This document shows positions 56,018 to 64,000 of a stretch of 64,000 nt of DNA, in pieces. How positions within the stretch are numbered: the first letter of the stretch is position 1; the number at the start of each line of letters is the position of its first letter. Position numbers and translations under genes: made by a program. The notes beneath the pieces were generated by a model that made no database searches, was not told the DNA's origin, and saw only the letters and a program-made list of their open reading frames with translations. This DNA is from Hydnum rufescens UP504 (Eukaryota; Basidiomycota; Agaricomycetes; Cantharellales; Hydnaceae), in NCBI GenBank assembly GCA_014904985.1, contig MU129030.1, positions 62,001 through 126,000 of the forward strand, in the 5' to 3' direction.

Positions 56018-57333
56018 GCGTCTATGTCCCCGACTATCATGACCTCTGCCTCGACATCCTTCACACTTTGCACAACCACCTCCTTGTGGGCCACCCAGGC
56101 ATTCACAAAACCATCCATCTTATTATGCGGAAATACTACTGGCCAGGACTAACGAAAACAGTCAAGGCATATGTATGATCTTGCGTCATATGTGTGTGCG
56201 CGAAATCCTCGCACCATGCCACATACGGGCCCCTCAAATTTCTCTCCATTGCTGATCGACCCTGGAACTCGATCGTGATGGACTTCATCACCAGACTCCC
56301 ACCCTCCTCCTCATTTGACTCCATCCTTGTTATCAACGACCAATTCACGAAGATGGGTCTCTTCATCCCCACAGTCATGACACTCCAGGCAGAAGGACTC
56401 GCCGACCTAGTCATCAATTGGGTCATATCCAAACACAGTACACCCGCTGATATCGTCTCAGATTGTGGCTCACTGTTTATTTCCAACTTCTGGAAATTGC
56501 TCGCGAAGAGACTCAGCATCAAACTCAACCTCTCGACCGCATACCACCCCAAGACCGATGGCCAAACTGAGTGCCTGAACCAAATCCTCGAGCAGTACTT
56601 GCGAATTTATGTTGACTACCTGCAAGACAACTGGGCACTACTTCTCCCCCTCACAGAGTTCGCATACAACAATGCCGAGCACTCTGCGATGAACGTGACA
56701 CCCTTCTTCATGAATAAAGGCTTTCACCCCAACCTCGAGATCAATATCGAAGCAGTGCCTTCGACCAAGGCCAACCAAGCCGCACTTGACCTTCATGATG
56801 TCCACAATTACATTCGCGACCAACTCGCGATCACACGACAACAAAATGAACAGCAAGTAGCTGGATTGCGACCCCCTTTCCCCACACTCAACATCGGCGA
56901 TCAAGTATGGCTTGACACACACAACATCAAAACAAAGCGACCATTGAAGAAACTGGACCACAAGAAACTTGGTCCCTTCCCAGTCACCGAGAAAGTTTCA
57001 ACACACACATATCGCCTTGGTCTCCCTCGTGCCATGAATCAAATCCACAACGTCTTCCATGTGCGACTACTCGAGCCCATTCACCCCGACCCCTTCCCCA
57101 ATCGCACCCAACCACCTCCCCCACCTGTCAAAATCAATGGCAAACTCAAATACGAAATTGCAGAAATCATCGACAGCAAGATCAATCGTCGCTGTCGCAG
57201 TAATGGCTTAATCTATCGCGTGCGATGGTCCGGCTATGAGCACACCAATGACGAGTTTAGCTGGCTCCCAGCAGCAGAACTTGCCAATGCTCACAAAGCA
57301 GTAATGGACTTCCATCACCAGCCCATGCTGTAA
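56018..57333 (+). pseudogene. Element A integrase with chromodomain
   Basis: The zinc region starts VYVPDYHDLCLDILHTLHNH, with GHPGIHKTIHLIMRKYYWPG and CVICVCAKS. A TGA at 56177 falls where relatives have Arg (YVRSC). From 56194 one open frame of 379 codons holds the core: MDFITRLP (Asp), VSDCGSLFISNF (Asp; relatives have SDRGS), YHPKTDGQTECLNQILEQYL (Glu). It then has GPFPVTEKVS and a C-terminal chromodomain (YEIAEIIDSKINRR, YRVRWSGYEHTNDEFSWLP). Stop at 57331-57333. This is the best kept part of pol. Confidence 0.93.
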
Positions 57334-60300
57334 ATTTTTTGCAAAAAATGCGGTAACTTACTGTAGAAAGTTACATTAAAGTACGGTAACTTGCAGTAAC
57401 TTTTTGCATCAAGTTTTGCATCAAGCTTGGTAACCCCATTTCATTAAACCTTTTGCATCCAGGCTATTATTTATTATTCCAGTTACATAATATATATTTT
57501 ATAATATGAAAATCCCTAAATGCAGTAATTAGATAGCCCAATAAGGAAGGGTGCATTAGATAATATCCCATAATAACCTTGGATAATATCCAGTTACATA
57601 ATACACTGATTCCTATTGAAAAAAAAGCCTAAATGCGGAAATTAGATGAACTACATCCAGAAAAATTTTCCCCATCCAGCCCAATGGGGGCCCAGGACCA
57701 GGGGGTGGTGCCTGGGATGGATGGATGGACCCCTAGGGACCCTGATACAGTGAAAAAACCAGGCCCAGGGCCACTGGTTAGTGCCTGAAACAATGAGAAC
57801 AGTAAAAACAGCACCGGAACCACCGGAAATTGCCGCAAAATAAGCGCTGGGCAGACGAGTCTGAAATTTGGCACATAATTAGAGACTATTAGGACACAAA
57901 TCATATCGAAATTTCAGCCCAATCCATGCATTACTTATGGAGATATCAGCCAAACAAGTTTACACATTACAAATTGAATCCTCCCCCTATAAAATAGCTA
58001 GGGACTTGAAAATTTACACAGATTATAATGTCATTATGAAGTAATCATGTGCCAAAAATCAGCCCAATCCATCCACTTAAAGAGGGGGAACTGGGCAAGG
58101 GGGACTGGAACCACCGGAAGATGCTGGAAAATAAGCGCTGGGTGGACGAGTCTGAAACTCGGCACATAGGAAGAGACTATTAGACCGAAAATCATATCAA
58201 AATTTCAGCCCAATACATGCATTACTTATGGAGATATTAGCCAAACAAGTCTGGACATTGAAAATTGATTGACCCCCCTACAGTCAAGATATGAACTTGA
58301 AATTTTACACAGAGTATAGTCATATAATGGACTATATGTATACCAAATATCAGCCCAATCAGTTGAGTTTGAGACATTCAACTCCCTTGGCAGGCAGAAA
58401 AGAGAAAAAACCCCACCATAAATGTGAATCACCCCACATTGGGCCCAAAATAGGTGGAATTGACCTGTAATATTATGATACAGACTATATCCAAAAATGG
58501 AATGAATTGGATGTGTGGAAGTGGCTGAAATTGAGGGGGAGGGGGAGGACAATCAAAAGGGAATTACACAGGATGTAGAGCAGGGATGGATCTGATATTA
58601 GGCCACTAGTGTAATACAGATATGGGGAGTTCATATGCCAAATATCAGCCTAACCAGACTCCATTTAGGCATTGCTCCACATCATCCCCCCCTAACTCAC
58701 AATTTCCTACCCAGGGCCTTCCATCCATGCCATTACCCTGAAAATTCACAGTTGGCCCATCCAAACACATTCATAACATCCCTCAAAATTTCAGATATCT
58801 TATTGCAATGTGAGACCTTGCAGAATATTTTCAAGTTTCACTGTAATACACCCTCCAGTGGGGGCACTTCCAGGGCTCCAATGACTCTGATTTTTTGTAG
58901 GCCACACCTGGTCACCATTTGAGGCCCAGGTGCAAAATTTCAGGCCATTCTAAGCACTTCTGGCATTGGTCACATGACCCAGATCTTCCCCTCCCCCTGC
59001 TTCACTCAGTGATCCAATTTGCATGGACTTTGTGGCCATTTGTAGTAGTAGTAGGTGACACCCCATGATTCCAATTTGAAGACATTCCATGGAATATTTA
59101 TTGAGTTATTCAAGAAACATTCCAGATCAATTCAATTTGAGGTCAGAACCACAGTATTTCACTAAATACTGTAGTTCTGACCTCAAATTGAATTGATCTG
59201 GAATGTTTCTTGAATAACTCAATAAATATTCCATGGAATGTCTTCAAATTGGAATCATGGGGTGTCACCTACTACTACTACAAATGGCCACAAAGTCCAT
59301 GCAAATTGGATCACTGAGTGAAGCAGGGGGAGGGGAAGATCTGGGTCATGTGACCAATGCCAGAAGTGCTTAGAATGGCCTGAAATTTTGCACCTGGGCC
59401 TCAAATGGTGACCAGGTGTGGCCTACAAAAAATCAGAGTCATTGGAGCCCTGGAAGTGCCCCCACTGGAGGGTGTATTACAGTGAAACTTGAAAATATTC
59501 TGCAAGGTCTCACATTGCAATAAGATATCTGAAATTTTGAGGGATGTTATGAATGTGTTTGGATGGGCCAACTGTGAATTTTCAGGGTAATGGCATGGAT
59601 GGAAGGCCCTGGGTAGGAAATTGTGAGTTAGGGGGGGATGATGTGGAGCAATGCCTAAATGGAGTCTGGTTAGGCTGATATTTGGCATATGAACTCCCCA
59701 TATCTGTATTACACTAGTGGCCTAATATCAGATCCATCCCTGCTCTACATCCTGTGTAATTCCCTTTTGATTGTCCTCCCCCTCCCCCTCAATTTCAGCC
59801 ACTTCCACACATCCAATTCATTCCATTTTTGGATATAGTCTGTATCATAATATTACAGGTCAATTCCACCTATTTTGGGCCCAATGTGGGGTGATTCACA
59901 TTTATGGTGGGGTTTTTTCTCTTTTCTGCCTGCCAAGGGAGTTGAATGTCTCAAACTCAACTGATTGGGCTGATATTTGGTATACATATAGTCCATTATA
60001 TGACTATACTCTGTGTAAAATTTCAAGTTCATATCTTGACTGTAGGGGGGGTCAATCAATTTTCAATGTCCAGACTTGTTTGGCTAATATCTCCATAAGT
60101 AATGCATGGTATTGGGCTGAAATTTTGATATGATTTTCGGTCTAATAGTCTCTTCCTATGTGCCGAGTTTCAGACTCGTCCACCCAGCGCTTATTTTCCA
60201 GCATCTTCCGGTGGTTCCAGTCCCCCTTGCCCAGTTCCCCCTCTTTAAGTGGATGGATTGGGCTGATTTTGGCACATGATTACTTCATAATGACATTATA

Positions 60301-60990
60301 ATCTGTGTAAATTTTCAAGTCCCTAGCTATTTTATAGGGGGAGGATTCAATTTGTAATGTGTAAACTTGTTTGGCTGATATCTCCATAAGTAATGCATGG
60401 ATTGGGCTGAAATTTCGATATGATTTGCGTCCTAATAGTCTCTAATTATGTGCCAAATTTCAGACTCGTCTGCCCAGCGCTTATTTTGCGGCAATTTCCG
60501 GTGGTTCCGGTGCTGTTTTTACTGTTCTCATTGTTTCAGGCACTAACCAGTGGCCCTGGGCCTGGTTTTTTCACTGTATCAGGGTCCCTAGGGGTCCATC
60601 CATCCATCCCAGGCACCACCCCCTGGTCCTGGGCCCCCATTGGGCTGGATGGGGAAAATTTTTCTGGATGTAGTTCATCTAATTTCCGCATTTAGGCTTT
60701 TTTTCAATAGGAATCAGTGTATTATGTAACTGGATACCATTTGGGAATCATTATATAATATTTTTAGTCACCCCAAACCCAGTATGGAAATTATCCTAAA
60801 TAGGAAATGATTGGATGCAAATCCATTAAGAACCCAACTGAGCCATTGGCTGATATTAAAATGCCCGGGGTTACCACAGCTGATGCAATAGCCAACCTGA
60901 TGCATCAAAAACACGGTAACAGTAACTTACTGTAATCTTTGCAAAGCTCTCATGGTAACTTACTGTTTCCAATGCAAAAAGGCTACATCA
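57334..60990. mobile_element. Putative fold-back element carrying palindrome 2
   Basis: The stretch between the integrase stop and the antisense gene is dominated by palindrome 2. Outer zones (57340-57460 and 60880-60990) resemble each other in inverse order. Both carry TTTTTGCA, several GTAACTTAC/GTAAGTTAC motifs, GCATCA and GGTAACCCC. Similar AAATGC(A/G)G.AATTAGAT blocks are repeated at 57520 and 57635. I could not fix exact ends or a target duplication, and no transposase is present. Confidence 0.55.
57587..60736. repeat. Giant palindrome 2 (two ~1.57-kb arms)
   Basis: Arms run from TATCCAGTTACATAATAC (left) to its inverse at 60736. They are mirrored around 59161-59162 with a spacer of about six bases (TCACTA, 59159-59164). 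Arms are nearly identical; differences include one base in the G/C run near 58272/60050 and the CCACAG/CTGTAG pair beside the spacer. Each arm holds two ~290-bp direct repeats built on CCATAAGTAATGCATG and CGCTTATTTT. Open frames in the two arms are mirror images and are not counted as genes. Confidence 0.88.
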
Positions 60991-61315
60991 TCAGGTGCCA
61001 TCGTGCACACCCCGAAAAACCAGGACGAGAAGTACTCAACCTGGCAGTATAAATCGTGACAATCACAACCCCACACTTTCACAACCATTCCTCTCTCCAC
61101 ATTTCTCTCTCTCTCTTCCTCCCACCACATTTCTCTCTCTCTCTCCCTCCTGCCACACTTCTCTCTCCTTCTCTCTTGCTGTCACTCTCCTCACATGTCT
61201 CTCTTGCCTTCGGCGTTTTTTTCTTCTTTTCCTTCTTTTCCCTTTTTGTCCTTCTGAACCCTGAAATTCAGTTTACTCTCAGACATCAGAAAATAAAAAT
61301 GAAAATTTTATTGTT
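60991..61315 (+). promoter_or_regulatory. TATA box plus CT-rich tract, promoter-like
   Basis: TATAAA at 61048-61053 is followed by a long CT-rich tract (61078-61260, with TCTCTCTCTC runs), a layout common at fungal core promoters. It points right, into the 3' end of the antisense gene, so a transcript from here would be complementary to that gene's mRNA. No coding sequence is supported directly after it. It may be a relic of a captured promoter. Confidence 0.35.
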
Positions 61316-62413
61316 CTACTCGCTGTCCCTCAAATCGTGCTGCTCCCTAGCGATCCCCCGCCCCGCCTCGGCATAAGCCGCGACATCCCCCCATCGCTGT
61401 TGCACACCGCCCGCAACACTCGCCCATGACTTCGCGACAGCCAACCCCCGCTCCAACTCCCACACCCTCACCTCCTCCATCTCCACAGCCGTGGACACCT
61501 CCACAGCGGCCCATCGCGCAAGGACTGCACATTGCGCCAACTCGGGCATCGGGTCGTCGGCCCACATCTCCTCCATGCGCTTCAAGAGACTCTTGACCTG
61601 CAGAAGCAAGTTGCCTGTGGAGAGCTCAGGCGCCCCCCCAGGCACTTCCTCCTCAACCCCCTCTGCAGGAGAAGGTGAACCCTTTGACTCAGGCGATGCA
61701 ACACGTCGTTGCCTGGAAGCCCGCGAAGGCTCCTCGCTGCCCTCAGCAACCTGCTTCAGGTGCCGATGACCCACCAGCACCAGGGAACACTTCTTGTTCC
61801 GCTTTGCGCATGCCTGGCAGCGAAAATGAGGACTGGACATGCACAGAGGTTCCTCCCCCTTCTTACCACCGGCCACCCATCGAGCGTGCACAGACGCACA
61901 CCAATTGCACTAAAAAAACACCAAGTCAGTGACATTGCGACTTCAAAAATTGTACTCACCATCAACAATCCCTCATCCTTGCCCAACATGATAGGCGCAT
62001 CTTTCGACACACCCCTTGGCACCTCCGCCATGGCTGCGCGCCGAGCAGCATCCTCAGCCTCATGCTGTGCCTCAGCGTCAAGACAACGTGCCTCCTCTAA
62101 AGCACGCACCACTGCCTCTTCCTGGGCACGACGAATGCCCATGTCGTTCTTGATCCGCTCGATGCGCAGATGCCAAGCCGCAAGGGCCAAACCCATCTCA
62201 GGCATGAGAGGCGACACCTCGGGCATCTGACCTTGCAGATGCACCTGCCGCTTTACAAAAAATCAACGCAACTCACAGAAAACAGAAAAAGTTGTCATCA
62301 CTTACCTCCCACTTCACCAACTCGACCTTCGCGGTCGCAACCGCCTCCTCAGTCTGGAGGATTTCCATCACCACCTTTGTCTTGATCAAAGAGAGAATAG
62401 CTTCGTCGGCCAT
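61316..62413 (-). CDS. Antisense accessory gene of element A: coiled coil plus cysteine cluster, intact
   Basis: It is transcribed against gag-pol, between the chromodomain and the 3' LTR. Three exons join in phase: 62413-62306 (36 codons), 62250-61960 (97 codons) and 61909-61316 (197 codons and stop), total 330 residues. Introns have GTAAGT and GTGAGT donors and are 55 and 50 bp. Exon 2 encodes a charged coiled coil (RAQEEAVVRALEEARCLDAE). Exon 3 opens with C134-x2-C137-x6-W144, then C156, then C164-x2-C167-x6-C174, close to Zn2Cys6 but with Trp in place of one Cys. A helical tail follows (LLLQVKSLLKRMEEM). There is no stop or frameshift, in contrast to the ruined gag-pol. Function is unknown; a DNA-binding or regulatory role is inference. 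Confidence 0.78.
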
Positions 62414-62461
62414 ATTGATGATGATGGTATGGAATCAGAAACGAATGCAACAAACCCGCCC

Positions 62462-62467
62462 TTTATA
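62462..62467 (-). promoter_or_regulatory. TATA box of the antisense gene
   Basis: TATAAA on the minus strand (within ACTATAAAG) lies about 50 bp before the ATG at 62413. It sits inside the internal region, just before the 3' LTR, so the gene has its own core promoter. Confidence 0.6.
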
Positions 62468-62551
62468 GTAACCACCACGGCAACCGCCGAAACCACCAAA
62501 AAACACCCACCTTGTAAAACTCAAGTTACATGCTTTGAGGGCTTTGCGCTC

Positions 62552-62561
62552 AAAGGGGGGG
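62552..62561 (+). promoter_or_regulatory. Element A polypurine tract
   Basis: AAAGGGGGGG, followed by TAC, directly precedes the 3' LTR. This is the standard plus-strand primer. Confidence 0.88.
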
Positions 62562-62564
62562 TAC

Positions 62565-63022
62565 TGTTATGAGTCGTACTCGTAACCTTGCTTACGTATG
62601 CAGAATAACCAAGCCAAATGCGCCATCATGTGACCTTCCCCCTAGCCGCCATTGTGCCTTCCTCTTTCAGCATTTCCTATTATATACATCCCTCCTTTAT
62701 TCAACACCCCTTTATCCATAAACCCTTTTGATCTCTAATAGTATAAGTAGTTACTTGATGTACACTCACTCTTTAGAAGATCGAGAATATATTGTCAACC
62801 GATTGAATTCCACTCTCGCGATCTCAGTTATCACTCACGACTCTCATCTTAAAACCTTCACCTATTAAGTCTCAAGAAGCCGGTCTTCCTTGTACATACT
62901 CGTCTCTCGTGACTTACATAATCCCCACTTCGCGACTCCCTCGTCAATCGCCTTAAGGGCATTTCCTTGTATTCGTGTCGATTACATCATCGTATCTTTC
63001 ACCTCGAGTACAACCCTTAACA
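62565..63022 (+). repeat. Element A 3' LTR (458 bp)
   Basis: It has the same length as the 5' LTR and ends CCCTTAACA. Differences are mainly C/T and G/A at CpG sites, for example GAGTCGTACTCG here against GAGTCATACTCA in the 5' LTR. Confidence 0.95.
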
Positions 63023-63377
63023 AGACTGGAGGTGGAGCCCCTGGCAACAGAGACTGCACTCCATAGTATGGTAGAGCTGGTGCAGTCTAGGGGGGCAGAA
63101 GGATGGAAACAGACTTGCAAAGGGAATGTGGGCTTCTCCTTGGGGGTGATTTTCAAGTCCCTTAAGAGCAGGGATGATGTGTATTGATTCCTGAAGAAGG
63201 AAGAGGGCAGATTTTCAATGGTCACAGTGGTGGATCCCATTGCCTGTTTCAATTCATGGCTGCCTTATTGCATGTTCAAGGAGCCAGGGTATGTTCAACA
63301 CCTGTGGAAGTATTTGTGCACTCTCCCTATGCACAATGCTCTTGCTGTGCTAGTGCCCCCTTCCCATTGTCTTCCAC
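63023..63377 (+). pseudogene. Unrecognised host-type gene, part 3
   Basis: It continues the host gene after element A and one AGACT. It reads LEVEPLATETALHSMVELVQ and GFSLGVIFKSLKSRDDVY, a TGA near 63185, then FSMVTVVDPIACFNSWLPYC and HLWKYLCTLPMHNALAVLV in another frame. It is cut at 63377 by the D LTR. Confidence 0.55.
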
Positions 63378-64000
63378 TGTGGAAGATAAAAACATCCAGT
63401 ATCAGAAAATGTGAAATCACACCACTCCCAGCCTTTGGACAATCACATGACCAAGTACAAAATTAATTACAGCTATGTGCAGAAACCGAATTCATTCTAT
63501 AACTCTGTCAGTTTTGATTGGAGAGGTATCCCCATATAATGCTTGGAAAGCCACGATTTACACCTTTCAAATGGTACCAAACACAAGTCAAACGGACCAA
63601 AACTGCACTCTCCAGACCAATATTACTACCAAAATCTGGAATTTCCAGTAAAAAACAAATGTCTCCATCAGTTCACACCCAATCCTCTTGAAACAACTGT
63701 GCCTAGAAAGATATAAAAATCCGCATCCAACAGTACTAAGCATGTGAAGAACAGATCAAAACTGAACTCTAGAGAATGATATTAATACCAGAATCAACAC
63801 TCATCAGTATTTTACAAATTTCTCCATTAGTTCACATCCAATCTGCTCAGAACCACTGCGCCCAGAAAGATGTTAAAAATCCACATCGAATGATACCAAG
63901 AATGTCTATTATGGATGCAAACTGCTGTTTCTGCATCAAATCCCATCCCATGCACTTGTCCCCATTATCAACCAGCAACAAAACACCTTAACCATTGGAC
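63378..64000 (+). mobile_element. LTR of family D, running off the window
   Basis: It starts TGTGGAAG and follows 441-2102 in inverse. Three ~160-bp modules lie at about 63553-64000. The start is complete, which shows what is missing in the 8917 copy. It sits against the coding sequence of the host gene, so it is a third insertion into that gene. Confidence 0.8.

Larger units (their letters stand above)
49447..63022 (+). mobile_element. Chromovirus A, complete and heavily nested (13.6 kb)
   Basis: LTRs are both 458 bp (49447-49904 and 62565-63022), and both outer flanks are AGACT (49442-49446 and 63023-63027), a perfect 5-bp target duplication. Internal order is primer site, gag, protease, RT, RNase H, integrase with chromodomain; then an antisense extra gene, polypurine tract and 3' LTR. 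Three later insertions enlarge it: a solo B LTR, a solo E LTR and palindrome 2. Gag-pol carries about fourteen stops, thirteen of them TGA. Confidence 0.96.

Noticed and set aside
49947..57333. TGA read as a sense codon (altered genetic code)
   Set aside because: TGA falls where relatives have Arg, not Trp, and frameshifts and a TAA are also present. CpG decay explains it better; the antisense genes in the same elements use no internal TGA.
58226..60133. Pairs of similar open frames at 58226-58552 and 59771-60133 as duplicated genes
   Set aside because: They are the two arms of palindrome 2 read on opposite strands, with no domain.
61491..62230. Plus-strand frames over the antisense gene of element A
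   Set aside because: They are opposite-strand shadows of exons 2 and 3, without splice or domain support.

Overview
The window is a transposon graveyard from a filamentous fungus, most likely an agaricomycete basidiomycete. This rests on short GT-AG introns of about 50-70 bp, chromodomain Ty3/Gypsy elements, a second basidiomycete-type Ty3/Gypsy lineage, and remnants resembling the TET/JBP dioxygenase family that is expanded in mushroom-forming fungi. I see no rRNA, tRNA, CRISPR array, bacterial operon or intact housekeeping gene. Almost all protein-coding sequence belongs to mobile elements or to decayed multicopy genes. No database search was possible, so family names rest on motifs only.

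Layout. 1-3.7 kb: a TET/JBP-like pseudogene split by a 1.66-kb solo LTR (family D), then direct repeats. 3.9-5.9 kb: a truncated gag-protease-pol fragment. 6.8-7.7 kb: a duplicated segment, one copy holding a solo family A LTR with a perfect 5-bp target duplication. 7.9-8.9 kb: a hypothetical ORF cut by a hAT-like MITE. 8.9-10.2 kb: a truncated D LTR. 10.3-13.4 kb: hairpin-rich tandem units split by a solo 1354-bp LTR (family E), then a 21-bp minisatellite. 14.1-15.8 kb: a second TET/JBP-like pseudogene. 16-17 kb: tandem repeats. 17.9-21.0 kb: a giant palindrome. 22.4-24.1 kb: a family C LTR and a full-length MITE with 8-bp target duplication. 24.6-28.9 kb: unrecognised decayed genes, poly-T tracts and a 30-bp minisatellite. 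29.6-37.3 kb: a tRNA-primed Ty3/Gypsy element (C) on the minus strand. 38.6-63.4 kb: one decayed, unrecognised host-type gene broken by two complete chromoviruses, B (40061-47432, minus) and A (49447-63022, plus). Element A itself holds a solo B LTR, a solo E LTR and a second giant palindrome. 63.4-64 kb: the start of another D LTR.

Most interesting system: chromoviruses A and B are different families with different LTRs, yet both carry an extra spliced gene in antisense between pol and the 3' LTR. In each the product is a coiled coil, then, at the start of the next exon, a cysteine cluster resembling fungal Zn2Cys6, then a helical C-terminal part. The A copy is open for 330 codons while the neighbouring gag-pol holds about 14 stops. 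Both elements also look self-primed in the manner of Tf1: an 11-12 nt stretch just inside the 5' LTR is complementary to the predicted 5' end of the element RNA, about 32-36 bp after a TATA box.

Decay pattern: almost every internal stop in the elements is TGA, and several replace an arginine conserved in the family. With C-to-T and G-to-A differences between LTR pairs, this suggests CpG methylation-driven decay.
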